This document shows, in pieces, positions 41,783 through 50,453 of a stretch of DNA of 64,000 nucleotides. Numbering within the stretch: position 1 is the stretch's first letter; each line of letters starts with the position of its first letter. Source of the stretch: Didemnitutus sp041906465. Lineage in GTDB: Bacteria > Verrucomicrobiota > Verrucomicrobiia > Opitutales > Opitutaceae. The position numbers and the translations under genes are program-made. The stretch lies in assembly GCA_041906465.1 (NCBI GenBank), contig JAYRJE010000019.1, forward strand, positions 22,989 to 86,988, given 5' to 3'. The notes below the pieces were generated by a model. It searched no databases, had not been told where the DNA came from, and saw only the letters and a program-made list of their open reading frames with translations.

Positions 41783-42850
41783 ATGGCGCACGAGCCGGTG
41801 GGGCGAGTCACGATTCACGATGTCGCGAAAGCGGCGGGCGTCTCGACGTCCACGGTGTCGCTCGTGCTGAACGGCAAACTCGATCGCATGCGGCCTGATA
41901 CCTCGGAGCGCGTGCTGAAAGCGGTGGCCGATCTCGGCTACTCGACCAACGAGATGGCTCGGGCGCTGAAGACCGGTTACGTGCCCACGATCGGCTTGGT
42001 GGTGCCGACGGTCGCGAATCCGTTTTGGGGCGAGTTTGCGCGCTGCGTCGAACACGCGGCGATGGCGAAGAATTATCAGGTGCTCCTCTGCAACGCGGAG
42101 GGCGCGCCGGAGCGCGAACAGCGCTACGTGGAGTCGATGCTCGCGCGTGGCATTCGCGGCGTGATCCTCGGCTCGTCCCCGCTCTCGTTGCGCCACATGG
42201 CGGGCGTGACCGCGCGCGGGTTGCAAGTCGTCGCCTTCGACCGCCTGACGCTCAACGATGCCGGTCTCGAACTCGACAGTGTGCGCGTCGACAACGCGCT
42301 CGGCGCCAAGCTCGCGATCGACCACCTCCTGTCGCTCGGCCATCGGCGCATCGCGTTCGTATCGGGCCCGATCACGTCGGCGAATCGGCGCGATCGTCTC
42401 GATGGTTATCGGGCTACGTTGCGCGAAGCAGGAATCGAAGCCGACTCGCGCCTCGAATGGACCGAGAACGTCGCGGTCGGCGACGCCGAGGAAATCGTCA
42501 CGGAGATCGGACGTGCGGCGGCGGTCGCGCTGTTGAAGCTGCCGGATCCGCCGACGGCCTTCTTCGCGATCAACGACATGACTGCGGTCGGCGTTTATGC
42601 CGGTTGCCGCGAACTTGGACGCAGCATTCCGCGCGATATCTCGGTCGTTGGCTTCGACGACATTCATCTCTGTCGGATCGTGAACCCGCCGCTGACGACG
42701 GTCCGCCAGCCGCTTGGCGCGCTCATGAAAGCGGCGGTCGATTTGCTGATTACGCGTATGGAGGAGCAGGGCGGTGGGGCGCGGGAACACGTTACTCTCA
42801 CCCCAGAGTTGATTCTCAGAGAGTCGACGGCGGCTTTGACCGGCGAGTAA
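41783..42850 (+). CDS. LacI family transcriptional regulator of the alginate locus
   Basis: 355 residues from MAHEPVGRVTIHDVAKAAG; an upstream in-frame ATG at 41747 lacks support. The LacI HTH is at residues 9-55 (TIHDVAKAAGVSTSTVSLVL, with the hinge helix DLGYSTNEMARALKTG). The periplasmic-binding-protein-like effector domain follows (IGLVVPTVANPFWGEF, VDNALGAKLAIDHLLSLGHRRIAFVSG, VVGFDDIHLCRIVNPPLTTV). Such regulators usually repress nearby sugar genes until a pathway intermediate binds. Located directly upstream of, and on the same strand as, the alginate lyase genes, with palindromes in between, so control of that locus is likely. The effector could be an alginate-derived uronate; this is an inference. 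Confidence 0.88.
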   Translation: MAHEPVGRVTIHDVAKAAGVSTSTVSLVLNGKLDRMRPDTSERVLKAVADLGYSTNEMARALKTGYVPTIGLVVPTVANPFWGEFARCVEHAAMAKNYQVLLCNAEGAPEREQRYVESMLARGIRGVILGSSPLSLRHMAGVTARGLQVVAFDRLTLNDAGLELDSVRVDNALGAKLAIDHLLSLGHRRIAFVSGPITSANRRDRLDGYRATLREAGIEADSRLEWTENVAVGDAEEIVTEIGRAAAVALLKLPDPPTAFFAINDMTAVGVYAGCRELGRSIPRDISVVGFDDIHLCRIVNPPLTTVRQPLGALMKAAVDLLITRMEEQGGGAREHVTLTPELILRESTAALTGE

Positions 42851-42881
42851 TGCGTGGTCTTTCTCAAGTAGCTAACTTACA

Positions 42882-42947
42882 ACGTAAAACGCGATATTAC
42901 GTGTTCCCCAGCCACGAAAGTCAATCGTTGCACTAAAACGATTGACT
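42882..42947. promoter_or_regulatory. Two inverted repeats upstream of the alginate operon, candidate LacI operators
   Basis: 42919-42947: arms AGTCAATCGTT and AACGATTGACT (11 bp, perfect) around a 7-nt spacer. 42882-42902: arms ACGTAA and TTACGT around AAACGCGAT. They lie in the 175-bp gap between the LacI gene and the PL17 start at 43026. The sequence GTCAATCGTTGCACT also occurs at 47904-47918, inside the first TonB receptor gene. Confidence 0.55.
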
Positions 42948-43025
42948 GACGCACAAATCTGTGCAGTTTCCCCGTCATCGCGCCGCTGCTGTTTGGCGTG
43001 TCAACCCCATCATCCCGCCGTCCCC

Positions 43026-45245
43026 ATGTTGGAATCTCTCCGCCAATCCGCGCTCCGCGTCGCGCTCGCGTTGACCATTGGTCTGTCGTTTCTAGCCGCG
43101 AACCGCTTGATGGCGGCCGGGGCGCATCCACGGCTGTTGCTTACGCCCGCCGAGGTCCAGGCGATCCGCGCGGCGCGCGGGCAGGCGCCTTTGTTTGACG
43201 CGGCTCTGGCCGAGGCAACCGCGCGCGTCGAGCGCGCGCTCGACGCGCCAATCGTCGTGCCACAGCCGAAGGACGCAGCGGGTTTCACGCACGAGCGTCA
43301 CAAGGCCAACTACGCCGAGATGCAGTTGGCCGGCTTCCTCTACCAAATCACCGGCGAGGCGCGCTACGCGGCCTTCGTGAAGGCGATGCTGGAGAAATAC
43401 GCCGCGCTCTACCCGACGCTCGGCAATCACCCGGCCGCCGCCAGTTCGTCGCCGGGCCGCTTGTTTCACCAGAGCCTCAACGAGTGCGTCTGGCTCGTGC
43501 ACACCTCGCAGGCCTACGACTGCATCTACGACACGCTCACGCCGGACGAGCGGAAAAATTTCGAGGAGCGCATTTTTAGGCCGATGGCGCATTTCCTCGC
43601 CGATGTGCGCGCGCACGAGTTCGACCGCATTCACAATCACGGCACCTGGGCCGCCACCGCGGTCGGCATGGCCGGCTACGTGATGGGCGACGATGAGCTG
43701 GTGAAGAAGGCGCTCTACGGCTCGAAGATGGACGGCAAGACCGGCGGCTGGTTCAAGCAGCTCGACGAACTCTACGCTCCCGACGGCTACTACTGCGAAG
43801 GTCCCTACTACGCACGCTACGTGATCATGCCGTTCTACGTGTTCGCGCAGGTCATCGAGAACAATCAGCCCGAGCTGAAAGTTTTCGAGCGTCGCGACAG
43901 CGTGTTGCGCAAAGCGGTCGATTCGCTGATCCAGCTGAGCTACGCGAACGGCGAGTTCATTCCGTTCAACGACGCGATGAAGGAAAAGACCTTCCGCTCG
44001 CCCGAGGTCGTGCTCGCGGTCGACTGGGCTTACACGCGCTATGGCCGTGACGCGCGCTTGCTCGATGTCGCGAAGCGCCAGGGCGCCGTCGCGCTTAACG
44101 CCGCCGGCCTCGCGGTCGCCCAGGCGCTGGTCGCCAACCCGACGCCTCCCGCGTTCGATTACCACAGCGTGGCGTATGGCGACGGCCCGCAAGGCAACCA
44201 AGGCGGCGTCGCGCTGCTGCGCGCGAAGTCCGGCGACGGCCAGGCGCTCGCCGTGTTGAAATACACCGCCTTCGGCATGGAGCACGGTCACTACGACAAG
44301 CTGAGCGTCATCTTCTACGATCAGGACCGCGAAATCCTTTCCGACTACGGCTCGTCGCGCTGGGTGAACGTGGAGCAGAAGTGGGGCGGTCGCTACCTGA
44401 AGGAGAACAAGACCTACGCGAAGCAGACCGTCGCGCACAACGCCCTCGTGGTCGATCAGACCACGCAATACGGCGGCGATTACGACGCGGCCGAGCACCA
44501 GCACTCCGACGCGCATTTCTTCGACGCGAGCGACGCGAACTTCCAGGTCGTCAGCGCGCGCGACACCACCGCCGTGAAAGGCGTCGCGATGCAGCGCACG
44601 CTCGCGCTGGTGCGCGATCCGAAGTTGCCGTTCCCGGTGCTCATCGACGTGCTCCGCGCCACGTCGGCCACGGAGCACGATTACGATCTGCCGTTCTACT
44701 ATCAGGGCCATTATCTGAAGACCAATGTCCCGGTGAAAGTCGCAACCACCGAGCGCAAGCCGCTCGGCCAGGCGCACGGTTATCAGCACCTCTGGTTCGA
44801 GGGCGAGGGGATGGCGAACGGTCCGGTGCAGTTCACGTGGATGAACGGCAGCCGCTACTACACGGTCACTGCGTCCGCCGACGCCGCGACGAAACTCGTG
44901 CTGACGCGCATCGGCGCGAACGACCCGGATTTCAACCTGCGCAACGAAGCCGCGTTCATGCTCCGCACGCGCGGCGCGAACAAGGTCTTCGCCAGCGTGC
45001 TCGAGCCGCACGGCATCTGGGACGGCACGAAGGAGTTCACGACGGGCGGCTTCCCGAGCATCACGTCGGTGCGTGTGCTCGCCGCCACGGACGAGGGCAC
45101 CGTGGTCGCCATCGACGGCGCGAACGGGCTCGCGTGGACGTTCATGGTGACGAACCGTGCCGCCGATCCGCAGGCCGAGCATCGCATCGAGGCCGACGGC
45201 CAAACCTACACTTGGACTGGCAACGCGGCGCTGCGCCGTCACTGA
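43026..45245 (+). CDS. PL17-family oligoalginate lyase (exo-type), exported
   Basis: 739 residues from MLESLRQSALR, with a signal peptide (LALTIGLSFLAANRLMAAG). The N-terminal alpha/alpha-barrel (about 30-370) carries the PL17 catalytic signatures: HNHGTWAATAVGM (Asn204, His205) and GYYCEGPYYARY (candidate catalytic Tyr261/Tyr262). The C-terminal heparinase II/III-like beta-sandwich has HGHYDKLSVIFYDQDREIL. PL17 enzymes release unsaturated uronate monomers from alginate oligomers. It heads an operon with kdgF, an MFS carrier and an SDR, which act on that product. The LacI gene and palindromes lie just upstream. Confidence 0.88.
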   Translation: MLESLRQSALRVALALTIGLSFLAANRLMAAGAHPRLLLTPAEVQAIRAARGQAPLFDAALAEATARVERALDAPIVVPQPKDAAGFTHERHKANYAEMQLAGFLYQITGEARYAAFVKAMLEKYAALYPTLGNHPAAASSSPGRLFHQSLNECVWLVHTSQAYDCIYDTLTPDERKNFEERIFRPMAHFLADVRAHEFDRIHNHGTWAATAVGMAGYVMGDDELVKKALYGSKMDGKTGGWFKQLDELYAPDGYYCEGPYYARYVIMPFYVFAQVIENNQPELKVFERRDSVLRKAVDSLIQLSYANGEFIPFNDAMKEKTFRSPEVVLAVDWAYTRYGRDARLLDVAKRQGAVALNAAGLAVAQALVANPTPPAFDYHSVAYGDGPQGNQGGVALLRAKSGDGQALAVLKYTAFGMEHGHYDKLSVIFYDQDREILSDYGSSRWVNVEQKWGGRYLKENKTYAKQTVAHNALVVDQTTQYGGDYDAAEHQHSDAHFFDASDANFQVVSARDTTAVKGVAMQRTLALVRDPKLPFPVLIDVLRATSATEHDYDLPFYYQGHYLKTNVPVKVATTERKPLGQAHGYQHLWFEGEGMANGPVQFTWMNGSRYYTVTASADAATKLVLTRIGANDPDFNLRNEAAFMLRTRGANKVFASVLEPHGIWDGTKEFTTGGFPSITSVRVLAATDEGTVVAIDGANGLAWTFMVTNRAADPQAEHRIEADGQTYTWTGNAALRRH

Positions 45246-45263
45246 TTCTCCGACTCTTTTCCC

Positions 45264-45626
45264 ATGACTTCATCCCTATTCGTGCAAAAGGAACAGCTCT
45301 TCATCGCCTTCGATTCGATCGCCTGGGAAGACCAGGGCGGGGGAGTGCGCCGCAAGGTGATGGCTTACGGTGACCAGATCATGGCCGCCTACGTCGAGTT
45401 TGCGATCGGTGCCGTCGGCGCGTTGCACAAGCACCCGCACGTGCAGGTGACCTTCGTGAAGGATGGCGCGTTCCGCGTGCACATCGACGGCGAGGAGCGC
45501 GTGCTGCGCGCCGGCGATTTCTTCTACATTCCGTCCAACGTCGTGCACGGCGCCACGGCAATCGAGGCGGGCGTGCTCGTCGATGTGTTCGCGCCGATGC
45601 GCGCCGAGTTCCTGCCGAAGAAATAG
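45264..45626 (+). CDS. kdgF: Cupin protein KdgF (4,5-unsaturated uronate ring-opening)
   Basis: 120 residues, one cupin domain. Candidate metal ligands are His55, His57, His59 and Gln61 (LHKHPHVQVTFV) and His95 in IPSNVVHGA; the G-F-x-x-x-I-D-G-E-E strand and AGDFFYIPSNVVHG match KdgF. KdgF speeds conversion of unsaturated monouronates from pectin and alginate to the linear 5-keto form (DEH/DKI). It is 18 bp after the PL17 gene and 9 bp before the MFS gene, as expected for an alginate operon. The start region is C/T-rich (ACTCTTTTCCC before the ATG). Confidence 0.88.
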   Translation: MTSSLFVQKEQLFIAFDSIAWEDQGGGVRRKVMAYGDQIMAAYVEFAIGAVGALHKHPHVQVTFVKDGAFRVHIDGEERVLRAGDFFYIPSNVVHGATAIEAGVLVDVFAPMRAEFLPKK

Positions 45627-45635
45627 GCCATTCCC

Positions 45636-46919
45636 ATGTCTCGTCGCTCTCATCTCCGCTGGTGGATCATCGGTCTGATCGCGGTCGCGACCGTGATCAA
45701 TTACGTCGATCGCACGTCGCTGGCGGTGATGTGGCCGAGCATCTCGGCTGATACCGGTCTCACGAAGGGCGACTACGCGAACATCGTGTCCGCGTTCATG
45801 ATTTGTTACGCGCTCGGCCAGGCGGTGTCAGGGCGCATCTTCGATCGCGTCGGCACGCGCTTCGGATTCGTGCTTTCGGTAACAGTGTGGTCGCTGGCCT
45901 GTGCGGGGCACGCGCTCGCGCGCAGCCTTGCCACGCTGTCGCTGGCGCGCGGCATCCTGGGTTTCAGCGAGGCGGGCAACTGGCCTGGCGCGACCAAGGC
46001 CGTCGCGGAATGGTTTCCGCGCCACGAGCGCGCGCTCGCGCAGGGCATCTTCAACGCCGGAGCGTCGCTCGGTGCGGTCGTGTCCGCGCCGCTGATTGCG
46101 CTGTTGTTTGCGCATTTCGGCTGGCGGGCGACGTTCATCGTCGTGGGTGCGCTCGGGTTCATCTGGCTCGTGCCGTGGTGGATTCTCGCGCGCTCGACGC
46201 CCGATCAGCATCCGTGGGTTTCTCCGGAGGAACGCGCGCATATCCTCGGTGAGCGCGTCGACGGCGAGGCCGCGAACGTGGCGACGACGTCCGTCGTCGC
46301 GGCCACGCCTGCCGCTTCACTCGGCTCGTTGCTGTCGCATCGCGAATCTTGGGCCGTGATCATCTCGCGCTTCTTTCTCGATCCGATCTGGTGGCTCTTC
46401 GTCAACTGGCTGCCGATCTACCTCGCGGATCGTTTCGGCTTCGACGTGAAAACGATCGGGCTCTTCGCGTGGGTGCCCTACGTCGGCGCCGTCATCGGCA
46501 GCTTGAGCGGCGGCTGGCTGTCCGGTCATCTCATCGGCCGAGGCTGGTCGGTGGATCTGGCGCGCAAGCGCGTCATTCTCCTCGGTGGCGCACTGACGCT
46601 GCCTGGATTCCTCGCGGCGGCGTTTGCCTCGTCGCCGGTCGTGGCCGTGCTCGCGATCGCGGTCGTGCTCTGCGGATTCCAGGTGATGATTAACAACATT
46701 CAGACGCTCCCGAGCGATCTCTTCGCCGGCTCGTCGGTTGGCACGGTCGCGGGTGTCGGCGGCATGAGCGCGGTGCTCGGCGTGCTCGTATTCAGCACCT
46801 GGCTCGTGCCGGCGTTGAGCAAGATCAGCTACGTGCCGGTGTTTCTGATGGGCACGGCGCTCGTCCCGCTCGGCATTGCGGCCGTCTTCGTGCTCTGCCG
46901 CCAGATTCGGCGGCTTTGA
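45636..46919 (+). CDS. MFS transporter, hexuronate:H+ symporter type (ACS family)
   Basis: 427 residues, twelve TM helices. ACS/ExuT features: INYVDRTSLAVMWPSIS in TM1, GRIFDRVGTRFGF in the loop 2-3 motif, GFSEAGNWPGATKAVAEWFPRHERALAQG and WWLFVNWLPIYLADRFGF. Probably imports unsaturated uronates or DEH across the inner membrane. Placed between kdgF and the reductase gene, which implies that PL17 and perhaps KdgF products are made in the periplasm or brought in here. Confidence 0.87.
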   Translation: MSRRSHLRWWIIGLIAVATVINYVDRTSLAVMWPSISADTGLTKGDYANIVSAFMICYALGQAVSGRIFDRVGTRFGFVLSVTVWSLACAGHALARSLATLSLARGILGFSEAGNWPGATKAVAEWFPRHERALAQGIFNAGASLGAVVSAPLIALLFAHFGWRATFIVVGALGFIWLVPWWILARSTPDQHPWVSPEERAHILGERVDGEAANVATTSVVAATPAASLGSLLSHRESWAVIISRFFLDPIWWLFVNWLPIYLADRFGFDVKTIGLFAWVPYVGAVIGSLSGGWLSGHLIGRGWSVDLARKRVILLGGALTLPGFLAAAFASSPVVAVLAIAVVLCGFQVMINNIQTLPSDLFAGSSVGTVAGVGGMSAVLGVLVFSTWLVPALSKISYVPVFLMGTALVPLGIAAVFVLCRQIRRL

Positions 46920-46951
46920 TCCGCACCTTTCGTTTTTCAACTTACACCACC

Positions 46952-47707
46952 ATGACCAACAAACGCGTAATCTTCATCACCGGCGGCGCCGGCGGCATCG
47001 GTCTTTGCACGGCCAAGAAATTCGGCGCGCAAGGCTACGCAATCGCCTTGAACGACTATCGGAAGGAAAACGGCGACAAGGCCCTGCAGGAACTCCGCGA
47101 CCTCGGCATAGAAGCCGCGCTGTTCGTCGGCGACGTGACGAAGGAAGCCTCGGTCAACGCGCTCGTCGCGCAGGTTATCGCGCACTTCGGTCGCCTCGAT
47201 GTGCTGTTCAACAACGCCGGCGGCCTCGGCGGCCGCGCGAGTGCGGAAGAGATGTCGCTCGAGTTCTGGGATCGCGTCGTCGACCTCAACCTCACCAGCG
47301 CGTTCTTCGTCACGCGCGCGTGCATTCCGCACCTCAAGAAGAGCGGGGATGCGGCCGTCATCAACGTCACCTCCATCGCGGCCTACAACGGCGGCGGCCC
47401 CGGCGCCAGCGCCTACGCCGTCGCGAAAGCGGGCGTGCTCGCTCTCACACGCGCGCACGCGAAGGAGCTCATTCCGTTCGGCATTCGCGTGAACGCGATC
47501 TCGCCCGGCACCATCGACACGCCGTTCCACGACGAGACGCGCAAAAACAACCCCGCGCTCATGGAAAAGTGGATTCAAGACATCCCCGCCAAGCGCCTCG
47601 GCAAACCCTCCGAAGCCGCCGATCTCGTCTACTTCCTCGCTTCCGATCAGTCCGCCTACCTCGTCGGCGAGGTCATCCAGCTGAACGGCGGCCAAATGAT
47701 GCTGTAG
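46952..47707 (+). CDS. SDR-family oxidoreductase, probable DEH reductase
   Basis: 251 residues from MTNKRVIFITGGAGG. Cofactor motif TGGAGGIG (10-17), NNAG in VLFNNAGGLGG, and the catalytic Ser141, Tyr155 and Lys159 (SIAAYNGGG, AYAVAKAG). C-terminal YLVGEVIQLNGGQMML is typical of classical SDRs. In alginate pathways an SDR reduces DEH to 2-keto-3-deoxy-gluconate with NAD(P)H; that role is inferred from operon position. The gene for KDG kinase is not in the window. Its TAG stop overlaps GTAG of a hairpin element. Confidence 0.85.
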   Translation: MTNKRVIFITGGAGGIGLCTAKKFGAQGYAIALNDYRKENGDKALQELRDLGIEAALFVGDVTKEASVNALVAQVIAHFGRLDVLFNNAGGLGGRASAEEMSLEFWDRVVDLNLTSAFFVTRACIPHLKKSGDAAVINVTSIAAYNGGGPGASAYAVAKAGVLALTRAHAKELIPFGIRVNAISPGTIDTPFHDETRKNNPALMEKWIQDIPAKRLGKPSEAADLVYFLASDQSAYLVGEVIQLNGGQMML

Positions 47708-47752
47708 CGCGGCACGCGTTTCCGTGCCTCGGGCTCGCTGTGCCCGGGGCAC
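47704..47752 (+). repeat. GTAG-headed hairpin region after the SDR gene
   Basis: GTAG at 47704-47707 contains the SDR stop codon; next, GGCACG / CGTGCC can pair, and GTGCC-CGGGC / GCCCG-GGCAC (47724-47752, one mismatch) form a second stem. No T-run follows, so it is not a classic terminator. The gap to 47808 has no gene. Confidence 0.45.
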
Positions 47753-47808
47753 GCGCGGTTGCCGGCCGCCGCAATCTCTCGCGCACCGCTCTCCCGATTT
47801 CCTACCCC

Positions 47809-50376
47809 ATGACTACCCCCCACGTCTCCCTCCGCCTCCACCGCTCGGCGTTGTTGTCCGCGCGTTCCTCGTTCGGTGCCGGACTCTTTTTTTTGTCCGG
47901 TTTGTCAATCGTTGCACTGGCGCAAACGACACCGGCACCGATGCGTGATGAAGCCCTCGTCACGTTGCCGACGTTCACCGTCTCGACCGACAAGGACGTC
48001 GGTTACCGCGCCGCGAACTCCGTGTCGGCCACCCGCATCGACACCCCGATCAAGGAGCTGCCGTTCACGGTCAGCGCGTTCACCGAACAATTTATCAACG
48101 ATCTCGGCGCGCTCGATCTGCAGGACGTGCTGCGTTACGCGCCGGGCGTGACGAGCGGTGACAAGAGCTTCGTCGCGGGCAACAATCGCTTTTCGATCCG
48201 CGGCTTCGACGGCGATGTGCCGCCGCAGCGCAACGGCTTCACCGGCAACCGCAACACTGACAGCGCGAACGTCGCGCGCGTCGAGGTCATGAAAGGCCCG
48301 TCGTCTCTCCTCTACGGCCAGATTGTGCCCGGCGGCACGGTGAACTACATCACGAAGCGGCCCGTGAAGCGGCAGTTCATGGCGCTGAAAACGTCCATCG
48401 GCGACCAGGGCGATTACCGCGTCGTCGCCGACGTCAATCAGCCGATCACGGACCGCATCGGCCTGCGCGTTGTCGGCTCGTGGAATCAGGACGCGAAGTG
48501 GGCCGTCACCGGCGATACGCACACGTGGCTCTTTGCGCCTTCGCTGGCGATCCAGCTCACGAAAAAAATGTCGCTCGTCGTCGACTACGAGAAGCTCAGC
48601 CGTCGCGAGGATCCGCCCGTCGGCATGCAGCCGAACGTCCAGATCGCGGGCTTCAGCGGAGCCCCGAGCGCGAGCACGTTCGTCAAGGTCTCCGACCGCA
48701 GTTTCCAACAAGGTCTTTTCGACGCCGGTTCGATCAACCTCGGTTTCCTCGGCATGCCGCCCATCGCGAGCGATTTCAATTATCAGGGCGACCACGACTA
48801 CAAGAAAGCCGACTACGAGAACTTCAACGCCGAGCTGAATCTCCAGATCGGCGACCACTGGGTCGCGCGCGGCAACTACAGTTGGAACGCCCGCAGCGTC
48901 GCCTACAAGCTCACCGGGCTCGCGCAATGGGACGTCACGCCCACCGCGGCCTACCGCACGTCGAGCCTCTCGTATTTCGATTACCTGCGCGACTACCTCG
49001 CGAACCCGACCGCGGTCCTCAACGACCCGACGAAAACCGCGAGCGTGCTGCTCAATCGCCGCAAGCGCATCCAGACCAGCGCCGACGGCTTCAACACCTA
49101 CCAGTTCGATCTCTCCGGCAAATACGAGTTCGCCGGCCTCAAGCTCTCGCCGCTCTTCGGTGCTTACCGCCAATACAGCCGCAGCGGCGGCGGTTTCACG
49201 CTCAGCTCCAGTTCCGCCTACGGCAACTACAGCGCCACCGACGGCGCGCTGCCGTTTACGCCGTGGAACTACTTCGATCAATCGACGTGGGACCGGTCGG
49301 CCGACTACGACGAGTTCAGCCTGCCCGTGAGCAGCGCGGGCGGCTTCACGCGCGGTCGCGAGGACGCCTACTACGGCGTGCTCACCGCGAAGGCCTTCGA
49401 CGACCGCCTCGTCGTCATCGGCGGCGCGCGCTACGATCGCTACCGCGCCGGCGGCGCGGCCGGTTACACTTACGACGTCAACAAGACCACGCCGCAATTC
49501 GGTGCCGGCTGGCGCGTCACGCGCGACTCTCTGCTCTTCGCGAACTACAGCCGCTCGTTCCTCGTCGACGGAACTTCGCTCACGATCGAGAACCCGGACT
49601 ACAACCCGAACATCCCGCTCAACACCGCGACCAACCCGCAGTCGATCCGCACACCCGCGTCGCCGACGCGCGGCCTCGGCTACGAGGTCGGCTACAAGAC
49701 CGATTTCTTCAACGGCCGCATCTCCGGCACCGCGACGTGGTTCCACCTCGAGCGCGCCGATCGCATCGTGACCGTGCGCCAGCCCGTCGTGGGCCTCAAC
49801 GCCAACGGCGTGCTCTCGACGACCGAAGTCACCTTCAGCAAGCAGGGCACCGTCGATGAGAGCGAAGGCGTCGAACTCGAGTTCACCTTCTCGCCCCTCG
49901 ACAATTGGCAGATCTACGCGACCTACGCGTCGATGGACATCCGCACCACGAAGATCACGCTGCCGACGCCGCGCCTCGCGACCGACCCGAAGGTTTCCGG
50001 CGACTACGCCGCGTATCTCGCCGGCTTCAACGAAGCCGTGCGTCTGCTCCTCGGAGCCACGCCCGAGGGCTCCGCCGAGCGCATCGCGAGCCTGTGGACG
50101 CGCTACACCTTCAACGAAGGTTCGCTCAAGGGCCTGTGGCTCGGCGCGGGCGGCAACTACACTTCGCAAAAAGCGCAACGCACCGCGAATCCGGCGCTCT
50201 TCCTGCCCGAGTATTACCTCTACGACGCCGCGGTCGGTTACGCGTGGAAACACGACAAGCAATCGTGGGACGTCACGCTCAACGTGAAGAACCTCACCGA
50301 CGAGACCTACTTCCCTGCGAATCAGTCTCGCGGCAAGCCGCGACAGTTCGTCCTCACCGTCGGCACCCGCTTCTGA
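47809..50376 (+). CDS. TonB-dependent receptor (plug and barrel), alginate locus
   Basis: 855 residues from MTTPHVSLRLH, with a signal peptide (FGAGLFFLSGLSIVALAQ). A TonB-box-like stretch (LVTLPTFTVSTD) is followed by the plug domain (about 60-190: IKELPFTVSAFTEQFI, VLRYAPGVTSG, FSIRGFDGD, RVEVMKGPSSLLYGQIVPGGTVNYITKRP). The remainder is the 22-stranded barrel, ending in the usual aromatic FVLTVGTRF. It imports an oligomer or siderophore-like ligand using TonB energy; alginate oligosaccharides are suggested by neighbours. The plug is of the FhuA/siderophore class rather than SusC. A SusD partner is absent. Confidence 0.88.
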   Translation: MTTPHVSLRLHRSALLSARSSFGAGLFFLSGLSIVALAQTTPAPMRDEALVTLPTFTVSTDKDVGYRAANSVSATRIDTPIKELPFTVSAFTEQFINDLGALDLQDVLRYAPGVTSGDKSFVAGNNRFSIRGFDGDVPPQRNGFTGNRNTDSANVARVEVMKGPSSLLYGQIVPGGTVNYITKRPVKRQFMALKTSIGDQGDYRVVADVNQPITDRIGLRVVGSWNQDAKWAVTGDTHTWLFAPSLAIQLTKKMSLVVDYEKLSRREDPPVGMQPNVQIAGFSGAPSASTFVKVSDRSFQQGLFDAGSINLGFLGMPPIASDFNYQGDHDYKKADYENFNAELNLQIGDHWVARGNYSWNARSVAYKLTGLAQWDVTPTAAYRTSSLSYFDYLRDYLANPTAVLNDPTKTASVLLNRRKRIQTSADGFNTYQFDLSGKYEFAGLKLSPLFGAYRQYSRSGGGFTLSSSSAYGNYSATDGALPFTPWNYFDQSTWDRSADYDEFSLPVSSAGGFTRGREDAYYGVLTAKAFDDRLVVIGGARYDRYRAGGAAGYTYDVNKTTPQFGAGWRVTRDSLLFANYSRSFLVDGTSLTIENPDYNPNIPLNTATNPQSIRTPASPTRGLGYEVGYKTDFFNGRISGTATWFHLERADRIVTVRQPVVGLNANGVLSTTEVTFSKQGTVDESEGVELEFTFSPLDNWQIYATYASMDIRTTKITLPTPRLATDPKVSGDYAAYLAGFNEAVRLLLGATPEGSAERIASLWTRYTFNEGSLKGLWLGAGGNYTSQKAQRTANPALFLPEYYLYDAAVGYAWKHDKQSWDVTLNVKNLTDETYFPANQSRGKPRQFVLTVGTRF

Positions 50377-50386
50377 TCTCCGTCCC

Positions 50387-50410
50387 GTAGCAGCCGACGT
50401 GGGTCGGCTG
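50387..50410 (+). repeat. REP-like hairpin between the two TonB receptor genes
   Basis: GTAG (50387-50390) followed by CAGCCGAC, loop GTGG and GTCGGCTG: perfect 8-bp stem. Same architecture as the GTAG elements at 57-64 kb with a different stem. Confidence 0.65.
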
Positions 50411-50453
50411 CGAACCACGCTCACCGCTCTCTCCGCTGTTTATCTCCCGTCTC

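Noticed and set aside
47904..47918. Firm LacI operator inside the receptor gene
   Set aside because: A 15-nt match is expected a few times by chance in 64 kb on two strands, and only half of the palindrome is present; mentioned only as a possibility.
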